From 55-13 sp964501275 (lineage in GTDB: Bacteria > Armatimonadota > Fimbriimonadia > Fimbriimonadales > Fimbriimonadaceae): a DNA stretch of 64,000 nt. Location: the NCBI GenBank assembly GCA_964501275.1, contig CAZCSP010000002.1, positions 1 through 64,000 of the forward strand, in the 5' to 3' direction. The notes below the pieces were generated by a model, which worked only from the letters and a program-made list of their open reading frames with translations, was not told the DNA's origin and made no database searches. The translations under genes were made by a program, and so were the position numbers. Positions 42,389 through 51,746 of the stretch are shown one piece after another; position 1 is the stretch's first letter; each line of letters begins with the position of its first letter.

Positions 42389-45300
42389 CTAGTTCTTCTC
42401 GAAAAGCCAAACCAGATCCTCCTGCCCCAGGGCCAGGGAGTCGGGAGCGGTTTGGAGGATGGCGTCGGCGATGGCGCCTTTTCTCTTTTGCAAGTCCAGG
42501 ATTTTCTCTTCGACCGTTCCGGCGGCGACCAGTTTGTAGACCGTGACGTTCTTGGTCTGGCCGATGCGGTGGGCGCGGTCGGTGGCTTGTTTCTCGACGG
42601 CGGGGTTCCACCAGGGGTCGTAGTGAATCACCGTGTCGGCGGCGACCAGGTTGAGGCCCGTGCCGCCCGCTTTCAGGCTGATCAGGAACAGCGGGACCTC
42701 GCCGTTCTCGAATCGCTGCACCGGCGTGTCCCGATCCTGGGTGTCGCCGCTGATGCGAACCCACTCGATCCCAGCCTCCCGCAGCTTCTCCTCGACCAGA
42801 TCCAGCATGGATGTGAACTGGGAAAAAAGGAGAATCCGGCGGCCATCCTCCAGCAGGACCGTCAACATCTCCAAGAGGCGGTCCAGCTTGGCCGACTGCT
42901 GGACCTTCTGCGCCGCCGGGAGCTTGACCAGGCGGGCGTCGCAGCAGACTTGGCGGAGTTTGAGCAGCGCATCCAGAACATGGATGTGGCTCTTGCTGAG
43001 ACCCTGGCTGGCCAACAACTCCCGGACGTGCTGATCCATCGTCACCCGAACGGCTTCGTACAGGTCGCGCTGGGCCTCTCCAAGTTCAACCACCTCCACG
43101 ATCTCGGTCTTGGGCGGCAGTTCGGTAAGGACCTGATGCTTGGTGCGGCGAAGCATGAACGGGCGGATGCGGCGGAGCAGACGGTGCAACACCTCGGCGT
43201 CTCCTCGGTCGATGGGATTACGGCAAGTCTTGCGGAACGCCGCCTGGCTTCCCAGGAATCCGGGCATCAGGAAGTGGAACAGGGACCAGAGCTCGTCAAG
43301 GCGGTTTTCGACCGGGGTGCCGGTGAGACAGAGACGGTGGCGAGCGTCCAACTCGCGGGCCGCCTTGGCGGAGGCGGTGGTGGAGTTCTTCACATACTGC
43401 GCCTCATCCAGCACCATCAGGTGGAACTTCTGCTCCAAGAGCTTTTCCCGGTCCCGAGCCAGGATCGGGTAGCTCGTCAGGACGATGTCGGCATGGGCGA
43501 GCTCCGCGTAGTCGGCATGGCGCTGAGACCCCCGGAGCGTGATCAGCCGCATCTCCGGCACGAACCGTTGCACTTCCCGCCGCCAGTTGGGCAGGGTGCT
43601 GGTGGGGGCCACGACCAAAACCGGGCGATCCAGCCTGCCCGCCTGCTTCTCCAACAGGATATGGGCCAGGACCTGCACGGTTTTGCCCAGCCCCATGTCG
43701 TCGGCCAAGATGCCACCGAAGCCGTACTCACGCAGGAATTGGAGCCAGGCCAACCCCTCGCGCTGGTACTTGCGGAGGGTCCCATGGAAGCCTTCTGGCG
43801 CATCGACCTGCTCCAGCTTGTCAAAGGAGTTCAAACGCTGGCGAAGCTCTTCCAACTCGTCGGTGCTGCGCCAAATGACTCCCTGATCCGCAACGGCCTC
43901 TGCCAGACCCTCGGCATCGATCATTTGGGAGCGGGATAGTCGCAGGTCGTCGGGCCACGAAGTCATGTCCCCAAAGAGGTCGATCAGTGGCTGGAGGAGG
44001 GCTTGGGCTCGCTCGACCGAGATGCCGACCATCGTGCCATCCTCGAGGAGGATGAACCGGGTCTTGGCCGACTCGGGGCGTTTGTTGTATCGGGAATAGC
44101 TGTCGGGCTTGAGGGGGCGGGGGAAGATCTGGTCGAGAATGGTGCGCAGATCGAGGGCGTGATCTCCGATGCGGATACCGAGCTTGAATTCAAACCAGTC
44201 GCTGCCCGCCTCCGCATCCACGCCCACCTCCCACTCCACCTGATCCGCAGGCACATAGCGGGAGGCGCCGGCGACATCGACCCGCCAGCCTTCCTGAATC
44301 AACTCGGGCATGTCCTTGGCCAGAAACCGATCAAACTCCGCCAGGTACTTCGTCGAACTCCTATCTTCAGGCGCCATGCAGTAGGAAGTGCCGCGCCCGG
44401 TCGGGACTTTGATGCTATAAAGATAGGCTGCAGAGTGCCATGCCATTTCATGCATCCGGCTTTGAGCGGCACGTTCTTTATGGGGAGATCGTTGGATGAT
44501 GCGGACCTGGCCATCCTTCGACTCGCGAATCTCCGTCTTCTCGGAAGGGGCCACCTGGCGGCCCATGTAGTCATAGGTCAAGCGGGCAAAGGGGATGGGG
44601 ACTTCTCCGCCTCCATAGTAGAGATCGCGCTTGCACATGACCAGTTCGACCTTCAGGCAGGGGATCGGGTCGGTGGCGAAGACTTCGACGTTGGCGGCGG
44701 GGACAGGCACAGCCTCCTTTGGCAATCCAAGTTCGGATAGTCGCTGGGCAACCGCACGCACTTGCTCAGGCAGAAGTGCAGGGGCAAACAAGAGGTTGGC
44801 CAACTGGCTCGGCGGCAATTCGCTGCGAACCCGCCCACATTCGCCGGTGTGCCGGTTCACATAGTAGGGTGGGTTAAGCGGTATGACGATGCTGTCATCC
44901 TCCATCACCACCTCGACGTTTTGCTTGCCCTGTTTATCGGAACGCCAACGAACGATCCCGTCCTTTTCCCGTCCCGCCTTCAGCGGGTTTGGGCCCCAGT
45001 AGGCGCGGCCCGTTGCGAGGATGTCGTTTAGCAGCCGAACCCCGTGGCGGCCTTTCAGGGCGTAGATGGGCTCTTTCCATACGAGGCTGTCGCCGTTCCG
45101 GTGGATATCGGCCAAGAGCGCTCGGTCGAAGGAGGTGACGTGTTTGGCAAAACTCTCGCCCTGGATCGACCCGACTTTGAACACGGAGGGCTGCCCCAAG
45201 GTGCCGTCTTTCAAGAGGCTGCGGTTCTGGATTGTGACCACCAGGCACTTCCCCAGGTAGCCGACATCCCGCACCTCCAGCGCATAGATCACGCGCACAT

Positions 45301-45751
45301 TCGTTCCGGGTACCACGGAGCTTGGGTCGGAGTCTCCGAGCACGAAGGATTCCAGCCATTGCGAAAGTTGGTGGGGGAGAGTCAGGGTGTGTGCGGGCGC
45401 AGGCAGAGGAACAGGATCTGAAGCCAACTCGAACTCGCCGTCTTCCTTGTCATCCTCATGGTCCTCAAAATCCTCCTCTTCTTCCTCGTCTACCAGGGCA
45501 TAGGCCACGGCGGCTCCATGCTTGCACTGCTCGCCGTAAGGGCAGGTGCACTCGCTGTCGATGCCGTCTTCGTCCATGGTGAGATGCACTATGTACGGAT
45601 TGGCCTTGCTGCCTCGCACGGTGGCGAAGAACACTCCGTCCCCTTCATCGGCGATAGCTACCACATAGCCTCCCTGCCAATAGTCGTACCCACGAGCCGC
45701 GATGTGGTCGTCAAAGCTGTTGGCGATCATCTGGGTCGTTGCTTTGCTCAT
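42389..45751 (-). CDS. SWIM-domain SNF2/Rad54-type helicase
   Basis: 1120 residues from the ATG at 45751 (MSKATTQMIANSF); an upstream GTG gives 16 more with no homology. A SWIM zinc finger near residues 65-80 (CTCPYGEQCKHG) is followed by a long region of unknown fold, then the SNF2 ATPase at about 650-1110: Walker A DDMGLGKTVQVL, DEAQ box, TGTPVENRLDELWSLF, QFTSMLDLVEEKL and DRAHRIGQTKNVTVYKL. These are DNA translocases of uncertain role in bacteria; the SWIM part binds DNA or protein. It is divergent to nothing nearby, standing alone. Confidence 0.93.
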   Translation of the reverse strand: MSKATTQMIANSFDDHIAARGYDYWQGGYVVAIADEGDGVFFATVRGSKANPYIVHLTMDEDGIDSECTCPYGEQCKHGAAVAYALVDEEEEEDFEDHEDDKEDGEFELASDPVPLPAPAHTLTLPHQLSQWLESFVLGDSDPSSVVPGTNVRVIYALEVRDVGYLGKCLVVTIQNRSLLKDGTLGQPSVFKVGSIQGESFAKHVTSFDRALLADIHRNGDSLVWKEPIYALKGRHGVRLLNDILATGRAYWGPNPLKAGREKDGIVRWRSDKQGKQNVEVVMEDDSIVIPLNPPYYVNRHTGECGRVRSELPPSQLANLLFAPALLPEQVRAVAQRLSELGLPKEAVPVPAANVEVFATDPIPCLKVELVMCKRDLYYGGGEVPIPFARLTYDYMGRQVAPSEKTEIRESKDGQVRIIQRSPHKERAAQSRMHEMAWHSAAYLYSIKVPTGRGTSYCMAPEDRSSTKYLAEFDRFLAKDMPELIQEGWRVDVAGASRYVPADQVEWEVGVDAEAGSDWFEFKLGIRIGDHALDLRTILDQIFPRPLKPDSYSRYNKRPESAKTRFILLEDGTMVGISVERAQALLQPLIDLFGDMTSWPDDLRLSRSQMIDAEGLAEAVADQGVIWRSTDELEELRQRLNSFDKLEQVDAPEGFHGTLRKYQREGLAWLQFLREYGFGGILADDMGLGKTVQVLAHILLEKQAGRLDRPVLVVAPTSTLPNWRREVQRFVPEMRLITLRGSQRHADYAELAHADIVLTSYPILARDREKLLEQKFHLMVLDEAQYVKNSTTASAKAARELDARHRLCLTGTPVENRLDELWSLFHFLMPGFLGSQAAFRKTCRNPIDRGDAEVLHRLLRRIRPFMLRRTKHQVLTELPPKTEIVEVVELGEAQRDLYEAVRVTMDQHVRELLASQGLSKSHIHVLDALLKLRQVCCDARLVKLPAAQKVQQSAKLDRLLEMLTVLLEDGRRILLFSQFTSMLDLVEEKLREAGIEWVRISGDTQDRDTPVQRFENGEVPLFLISLKAGGTGLNLVAADTVIHYDPWWNPAVEKQATDRAHRIGQTKNVTVYKLVAAGTVEEKILDLQKRKGAIADAILQTAPDSLALGQEDLVWLFEKN

Positions 45752-45821
45752 GGGACAAGTTGATTTTGGCCCAAGCTTGTCAGCAATCGGCAAGGCCACT
45801 TCATACGGCTTCGTATGGCGC

Positions 45822-46769
45822 CTACCGCTTCCGCATGGGTTCGGGATAGAACTGCCAGACGACGACGCGGTGGTCGGAGTATTTTGTTTTGTGGGCTACG
45901 GAGAAGAAGGAAGGAGCGTTGGACCAGATTTGGTCGATGCGGGCCAGGGGGAACTCGTTGACGGCGGTGTAGCCCGAGTCTTGCGTCACCGGTTTCAGCC
46001 AGCTTGACAGGGACCGATAGACGCCTTTGTCGGGAGGGTTGTTGAAGTCGCCTCCGATGATGGCCCACTTGGCTTTGGACCGGTGCTCGGCCAGGAAGTC
46101 CGCGATATCCTTCAGCTCCTGCCTTCTCTGGCGACGGTTCTCGGCGTAGGCTCGCCAGCAGTCGGGATTCCAATAGTCCAGGCGGAAGACGGGAGGTTGG
46201 AGCCTGAGCGAGACCACCAGGATCGGTTCCAGATCGGGCAGTTCGGCGATGGCGGCAACGAAGTTGCTGGTTCCTTTGGGCAGTTCGATGGGCTCCAGCT
46301 TTCCGCGTACCAAGATGGAGGCATCGGGTCCGGCGAGGAGGGAGCCTTCCTCGCCGAACTCTTTCGCCACCAGGGTCTCCAGATCCTTGTGACCAGGGGA
46401 TTCTTGGAGGAGCAGGATACTGGGGTTGTGGGCGAAGGCTTCTTCGGCGGCTTCGATGATTCCTCCGGCGCAGTTCAGGCTCACCACCCGCAACGCCTCG
46501 GAGGCGTAAGGCTCATAAACGGTATGTCCGACCCACCTCTTCTCCTCGCCAAAGCCGACCCAGAAGAAGAACCAGGCGACCAGCAAGAGGATTTGGGATC
46601 GGGTTCGGTGTTTGCGAGTGCCAAACAACGCGCCCACGAACGCAAGCCCAGCCCACACGAATGGCGGCCAGATGGTGATGGCGTAGAGGGCGTCGGTGGG
46701 CCAGAAGTAGGCGGCGCTCAACCCGAGGAGCCACGCCAGGGACAGGCCACGCCAGACCTTAACTGCCAT
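45822..46769 (-). CDS. Membrane-anchored endonuclease/exonuclease/phosphatase family protein
   Basis: 315 residues from the ATG at 46769. Three N-terminal membrane helices (about 4-85) precede an EEP-fold domain: LRVVSLNCAGG, the catalytic Glu in LLLQESPG, WAIIGGDFNNPP, ARIDQIWSN and the final YSDHRVVVW. The catalytic Asp/His pair is intact. Members of this membrane-anchored subfamily often act on phospholipids or nucleic acids; the substrate is unknown. Its start overlaps the end of the upstream gene by 11 bases (TATGGCAGTTAAG), suggesting translational coupling. Confidence 0.85.
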   Translation of the reverse strand: MAVKVWRGLSLAWLLGLSAAYFWPTDALYAITIWPPFVWAGLAFVGALFGTRKHRTRSQILLLVAWFFFWVGFGEEKRWVGHTVYEPYASEALRVVSLNCAGGIIEAAEEAFAHNPSILLLQESPGHKDLETLVAKEFGEEGSLLAGPDASILVRGKLEPIELPKGTSNFVAAIAELPDLEPILVVSLRLQPPVFRLDYWNPDCWRAYAENRRQRRQELKDIADFLAEHRSKAKWAIIGGDFNNPPDKGVYRSLSSWLKPVTQDSGYTAVNEFPLARIDQIWSNAPSFFSVAHKTKYSDHRVVVWQFYPEPMRKR

Positions 46770-47178
46770 AAGGGAAGATGGCTTTAGGGGCTTTGTATTT
46801 CTCATACCATCCATCCCAGACCACATCGGTCGCCCCGATGGCATAGGCCACCACCTTCCACTTCTTGCCCGTCTTCTTCACCAGGGCGCAGGTCCAGTCG
46901 TCGAACGCGTCATGCTCGATCGCCTCTTTATAGCGCGTCTTACGGTAGTCGATCTTCTTGCCCGCCGGTGTCAGGTTCTTGCCCGAGAAGAAAGCCCACT
47001 GCCCCTGAACCTTCAGATGGTCTACCTGGAAGATGACCTTCTGCTTCAAGTCCTTCTCAATGGGAATCCGCATCGCATCCATGATCGCCTTCCGCTCCGG
47101 GGAGCCCTGCTTGGGGGTGGTTTGGGCGGTGGCGAGGGCGGCGAGGAGGCAGAGGAGAATGGCGAGTATGGGGCGCAT
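46759..47178 (-). CDS. Small secreted protein, unknown
   Basis: 139 residues. An N-terminal signal peptide (MRPILAILLCLLAALATAQ) is clear. The mature part contains the stretch KQKVIFQVDHLKVQGQWAFF and WKVVAYAIGATDVVWDGW, a small beta-rich fold that I recognise only as a recurring unknown domain. It precedes and overlaps the EEP gene, so the two are probably coexpressed. Confidence 0.75.
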   Translation of the reverse strand: MRPILAILLCLLAALATAQTTPKQGSPERKAIMDAMRIPIEKDLKQKVIFQVDHLKVQGQWAFFSGKNLTPAGKKIDYRKTRYKEAIEHDAFDDWTCALVKKTGKKWKVVAYAIGATDVVWDGWYEKYKAPKAIFPYGS

Positions 47179-47275
47179 GGGGATATTTTACTGATGAGGG
47201 TAATGAGTTGTGGGAATTAGGGAATCGCAGGGAATGAGGGCACGAGGGGAGAGGCTTTGTGTTATTTGCGGTTCT

Positions 47276-47400
47276 AGCCCCCTTGAGGGGGTTGGGGGTG
47301 ACGCATAGTTCTCCGCTCGCAATGCTTGAACCACCTTAGTTTGGGTTCCTTCGATACGAATGGAGAACCTGGCCACACCCCCAACCCCCTCAAGGGGGCT
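47276..47400. mobile_element. MITE-like element with perfect 23-bp terminal inverted repeats
   Basis: Terminal repeats at 47276-47298 and 47378-47400 are exact complements, each beginning or ending with AGCCCCCTTGAGGGGG (or complement). The 125-bp element has no coding capacity. A related copy at 28042-28156 lacks the left terminus. Outside it, TTCTAG and CTAGAA also pair, and a GGGAATTAGGGAATCG-type arm lies at 47212-47240. A transposase source is not in the window. Confidence 0.55.
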
Positions 47401-47526
47401 CGGATCGCTAGAAATTTGCAAGTCTCCAGCCAAGCAGAGAACCACAACAACTACACGCTTTACGTCGGCAAACTGCAACTCTGTATAGGCGTGGGATGGA
47501 TAACGGATTCAAGTTAGAATGCTTGT

Positions 47527-47937
47527 ATGCCATATGTCGAGGAGATGATTTCCCTGTTGGCGAGCGATGCTCAGTGGCAGATCGCGTCCTTTCCCGACTT
47601 CGTGTGCGTGCCAGATGAGATCGCTTTGGCGAACGAAAACCTTGTGGACTGGCTTCAATGGAATACCTATGAAGGCTCTGCCGAAGTGGTGGACTGTTTG
47701 GCCAAGATCAACGAACGATTCGACGACATGTCTGATAAGCCAAACAATGGGACATGGACCCTTGAAGGGCTGGAGACGGAGCCCGATTGGCAAGAGATTC
47801 GGCAGATGGCGCGAGCGGTAGCCGAGAAGGTTGGCCTGCCCTTTAACGTTGTGGTGACGTTTGAGGGTGTTACTTATGTGCCTTCGGAGCCAAGGCAAGG
47901 TTGTTTGTTGGGCTTGTTTGGGCGCAAGCAAGGCTGA
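47527..47937 (+). CDS. Small cytoplasmic protein, unknown
   Basis: 136 residues, no signal or helix. The sequence is acidic with scattered Trp (WQIASFPDFVCVPDE, WTLEGLE) and a Gly/Arg/Lys end. I do not recognise the family. Codon use is like its neighbours. The gap upstream (47401-47526) and downstream (47938-48220) shows no other gene; the latter has only a sequence complementary in type to 29243 (GGCACAGCGACACAACG). Confidence 0.6.
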   Translation: MPYVEEMISLLASDAQWQIASFPDFVCVPDEIALANENLVDWLQWNTYEGSAEVVDCLAKINERFDDMSDKPNNGTWTLEGLETEPDWQEIRQMARAVAEKVGLPFNVVVTFEGVTYVPSEPRQGCLLGLFGRKQG

Positions 47938-48220
47938 AGAGGAGCCACGCGCCTGCTGGCCCGAGCTCTTCCACGTTGAGAAACCACAACGGCACAGCGA
48001 CACAACGAGGCTGGCCTCTCACCTTTACCATCTCTCAGACACGAAGACCCTGCCAGGAGGTTCAGGCTCTTCTACTGGTTGGCGGCTGGTGGACCGGCAG
48101 AATGCCGATGCTCCCAGGGGAAAGATCTTTGCCCCTCACATCCATCACGATATCACCCAACTCACGTCCATCATCCCCGGCCCGGTCCCAAGACGTCAGG
48201 CAATCGGGGTTGGGCGTAGA
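47938..48220. other. Intergenic gap with no recognised gene
   Basis: No frame of coding quality. Around 47980-48010 the sequence CACAACGGCACAGCGACAC matches the complement of a stretch at 29243 after dapA, so it is probably a remnant of another dispersed element. The right side is the presumed promoter region of sufC. Confidence 0.4.
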
Positions 48221-48248
48221 ATAAACTATACGGAAAAGGGAAGTTTAT
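48221..48248 (+). promoter_or_regulatory. sufC: Inverted repeat upstream of sufC, candidate Rrf2 operator
   Basis: ATAAACT (48221-48227) and AGTTTAT (48242-48248) are exact complements separated by 14 bp, 37 bp before the sufC ATG. The cluster encodes its own Rrf2/IscR-like regulator, which makes this a plausible site. It does not match the canonical IscR sequence. Confidence 0.35.
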
Positions 48249-48284
48249 CGAGGCCCCTACTTTGGCCCCCCTAAAACGCCATCC

Positions 48285-49049
<765 letters not shown>

Positions 49050-49106
49050 GGAATGAGGGAGTTAGGGAATGAGGAATTAAGGCCTTCAATAACCACTCAT
49101 CTTGTA

Positions 49107-49296
49107 GTACGGCGTCATGGTGAGCGGAGCGGCCCGAGCCCTGTGGTTTGGATGAGCGCCTGTATGCCGCGAAGTCGAACCACCTCACCCGGTTGTAAGT
49201 TGAGCAGAGACTACAAAGGGGTGAGGTCCTTCGACTCGCGACCAGCGAGCGGCCTAGCTACAAATTACTGCAAGCTCGCTCAGGATGACGCCGTGC
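49107..49296. repeat. ACGGCGTCAT element copy A, between sufC and sufD
   Basis: About 190 bp. Ends ACGGCGTCATGGTGAGCG and CGCTCAGGATGACGCCGT pair, and an inner pair GTCGAACCACCTCACCC and GGGTGAGGTCCTTCGAC forms a second stem, giving a nested cruciform. Outer arms of another family, GGGAATGAGGGAGTTAGGG (49049 on) and CCTTATTCCCTTAACCCC (49330-49350), surround it. Confidence 0.8.
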
Positions 49297-49351
49297 AAAA
49301 CGGCGACTTCAACCTTCCCTCATTCCCTGCTTCCCTTATTCCCTTAACCCC

Positions 49352-50683
49352 ATGATCGACTTGAAAGAGAAAACCCATAGCCTCATCGAAAACCACACGC
49401 TGGTGGGGGCGCTTTTGTCCGTGCTTGGCCCGGCCGAGTGGTCGGAAAGGCGCACGGCGGCGTTGGCCCGATTTGAAGCCGTCGGCATCCCCACGCATAA
49501 GGATGAAGAGTGGAAGTACACGCCGCTCAACCGCTTGAAGGAGACCGAGTACAAGCCTACCTACGGCGCGACCGTCTCCAGATCGCAGTTTGAGGCTTTG
49601 GCGGTTGGGTCAGTGGATGCGGCGGTTTTGGCATTTGTGAACAGCGAAGAGGCACCCGAGTTGGCGGTCCCGCGACAGCTTCCAGAAGGCGTCTTCGTCG
49701 GAACCCTCCAGCAGGCTTGGGATGAGATTCCCGAGGTGGTGGGCAAGTGGCTGGGCAACGTCGCGACTCTGGAAGGCAAGCTGGGCTCGACCAACGACGA
49801 GCGGTTTGTGGACCTGAACACCGCCTACCTTGGTGAGGGCGCGGTGATCTACGTTCCTCGCAACGTGGTGGTGGAAGACCCGATCCATGTCGCCTTCCTC
49901 AGCAAGGCCGATCATGGCCCGATGGCCGCCTTCCCCCGAGTCCTGGTGGTGATGGAGGAGAACAGCCAGGCCAAGGTTCTGGAAAGCTATCTGGGCCTGG
50001 AGGGCGAATACTTCAACTGTTCGGTCACCGAGGTCGTGATGGAGAAAGACGCGATCTTGGAGCACGACAAGTTCCAAACAGAGACCCCCGAATCCGTCCA
50101 CATCGCGAACATCGCCATCCATCAAGAGGGCTCCTCGATCTACACCTCGAACAACATCGGGTTCGGCGGGGCAGTCGCGCGGAACGACATCAACGTCTGG
50201 GTAGGTGGAGAGCGCTGTGAGACCTGGCTGAACGGAACCTATGTGGCGACCGGCGAGCAGATCGCCGACAACCACACGAGGATCGACCACGCCAAGCCAA
50301 ACTGCAACTCTTTCGAGGTCTATAAGGGGATCATGTCCGACCGGGGCCAGGGGGTCTTCAATGGGAAGATCTTCGTCTACGAGGACGCCCAAAAGACCGA
50401 CGCCAAGCAGACCAACCAGGCCATCCTCCTCTCCCCCACCGCCTCTATCGAGACCAAGCCGCAGTTGGAGATATTCGCCGACGACGTGAAATGCACCCAC
50501 GGCGCGACGGTCGGGCAGGTGAAGGAAGACGCCAAGTTCTATCTAAGGTCGCGAGGCATCCCAGAGAAGGAAGCCGACGCGCTCTTGGTCTACGCCTTTG
50601 CCGCCGAGGTGATCGAGAAGGTCACGATCGACGAGGTTCGCGAGGCGTTGGAGAAGATGTTGTTTGAGAAGTTGAGGAGGTAG
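49352..50683 (+). CDS. sufD: Fe-S assembly scaffold SufD
   Basis: 443 residues, beta-helix scaffold component of SufBCD. The N-terminal EEWKYTPLNRLKE is a SufD signature, and the C-terminal part has the shared SufB/D core: HTRIDHAKPNCNSFEVYKG, QTNQAILLSP, the cluster-associated Cys/His in DVKCTHGATVGQ and YLRSRGIPEKEAD. It lacks SufB-specific features. In SufBC2D it supplies structural support and iron entry. It follows sufC after a 302-bp repeat-filled gap. Confidence 0.94.
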   Translation: MIDLKEKTHSLIENHTLVGALLSVLGPAEWSERRTAALARFEAVGIPTHKDEEWKYTPLNRLKETEYKPTYGATVSRSQFEALAVGSVDAAVLAFVNSEEAPELAVPRQLPEGVFVGTLQQAWDEIPEVVGKWLGNVATLEGKLGSTNDERFVDLNTAYLGEGAVIYVPRNVVVEDPIHVAFLSKADHGPMAAFPRVLVVMEENSQAKVLESYLGLEGEYFNCSVTEVVMEKDAILEHDKFQTETPESVHIANIAIHQEGSSIYTSNNIGFGGAVARNDINVWVGGERCETWLNGTYVATGEQIADNHTRIDHAKPNCNSFEVYKGIMSDRGQGVFNGKIFVYEDAQKTDAKQTNQAILLSPTASIETKPQLEIFADDVKCTHGATVGQVKEDAKFYLRSRGIPEKEADALLVYAFAAEVIEKVTIDEVREALEKMLFEKLRR

Positions 50684-50707
50684 CCTGGACCTCCAGGTCC
50701 GGGTCTC

Positions 50708-51340
50708 ATGGAAACCGACGCCAGACTAGAAGAACTTTTCCAGGCCCTGCCTCTTGATCGGGCGATGGGTTTGCTGGTGGGGGCAACGACACCTCACTCC
50801 GCACACGGCGTCATCCTGAGCGAGCCGCCGAACGATTTGAAATCCGATCCGTTGCTTCCTGCGAGTCGAAGGACCTCACCCGTTCCTGACCTACAACCGG
50901 GTGAGGTGGTTCGACTCCACGGCGTAGAACACTCTGAGCAACCCAACACTCGCGCCGTTCTCGCTCACCATGACGCCGTATCAGTTGCTCGGGAATTGGT
51001 TGGCGGGGTCTCTGCTCCGGCCCCTGTCCTCGCCGGGCTTTGGCTCTATGTGGACGATCTCGACCGCTCCCACACCATCAGCCAAGACATCCATACTGCG
51101 ACCGGGAGCTATTGGCACGCTATCATGCATCGGCGCGAGGGCGATTTTTGGAACTCCAAAGACTGGTTCCGCAAGGTTGGCGACCATCCGGTGATCGCTC
51201 AGATCGGCTACGATCCTCTCCAGTTTGCGGACGACTGCGAGGCGGACCGGGGACAGAATGCGGCGGCCTTGGTGGAGTTGCAGAGGCGGGAGTGGAAGGC
51301 GCTGTTCGACTGGTGTTTGAGGGAGGCCGAGCTTGATTAA
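50708..51340 (+). CDS. Unknown protein carrying an in-frame palindromic element
   Basis: 210 residues. The C-terminal part (about 95-210) is a recognisable uncharacterised family with YVDDLDRSHTISQ, SYWHAIMHRREGDFWNSKDW and VGDHPV, found in many bacteria. Residues about 33-91 are read from a complete copy of the ACGGCGTCAT element (50804-50980) with no stop codon, joining the N-terminal RAMGLLVGATTP to the rest (ARELVGG). The element is a multiple of three long (177 bp). It sits between sufD and sufS; a link to Fe-S assembly is unproven. Confidence 0.7.
   Translation: METDARLEELFQALPLDRAMGLLVGATTPHSAHGVILSEPPNDLKSDPLLPASRRTSPVPDLQPGEVVRLHGVEHSEQPNTRAVLAHHDAVSVARELVGGVSAPAPVLAGLWLYVDDLDRSHTISQDIHTATGSYWHAIMHRREGDFWNSKDWFRKVGDHPVIAQIGYDPLQFADDCEADRGQNAAALVELQRREWKALFDWCLREAELD
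50804..50980. repeat. ACGGCGTCAT element copy B, in frame inside a gene
   Basis: Ends ACGGCGTCATCCTGAGCGAG and CGCTCACCATGACGCCGTA pair; the inner stem GAGTCGAAGGACCTCACCC with GGGTGAGGTGGTTCGACTC is conserved. At 177 bp it keeps the host frame open on the plus strand. Confidence 0.85.
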
Positions 51341-51521
51341 GCTGCTGATTTTCGGTGGTCTGGCCTGCGTTGGACTGTTCGTCATCCTCGCGCTCTATGC
51401 GGCGATCCGGATCACGAAGATGGGCAAAGCGATGGGGCAAAGGCCGACTCCCAGCGAACCCAAGCGCACCGGCTACATCACCACCACCGGCACGACTGTG
51501 AAGGAGCCGGACGATGAGTAG
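51333..51521 (+). CDS. Small membrane protein, unknown
   Basis: 62 residues with one N-terminal membrane helix (about 3-27) and a polar tail ending TTVKEPDDE. The TTG start overlaps the end of the preceding gene by 8 bases, so translation is probably coupled. No family recognised. The next frame (51514-51762) is mostly a repeat element and is not taken as a gene. Confidence 0.5.
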   Translation: MIKLLIFGGLACVGLFVILALYAAIRITKMGKAMGQRPTPSEPKRTGYITTTGTTVKEPDDE

Positions 51522-51549
51522 GAGCTTGCATGTAAACTCAGCCGCTTTC

Positions 51550-51737
51550 TACGGCGTCATCCTGAGCGAGCCAGAAGGAGTTTGTGTTGAGCCGATAGCT
51601 TGTCGCGAGTCGAAGGACCTCACCCATTTGTCAATTTATGCCACCTTACAAGCGGGTGAGGTGGTTCGACTTCGCGGCATACAGGCGCTCAATCAAACCC
51701 ATAACGTCCTAGCCGCTCCGCTCACCATGACGCCGTA
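51550..51737. repeat. ACGGCGTCAT element copy C, before sufS
   Basis: TACGGCGTCAT (51550-51560) pairs with ATGACGCCGTA (51727-51737). The inner stem GAGTCGAAGGACCTCACCC with GGGTGAGGTGGTTCGACTT is present. It ends 10 bp before the sufS start codon, so it forms the sufS leader. Confidence 0.85.
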
Positions 51738-51746
51738 CTACAGGCA

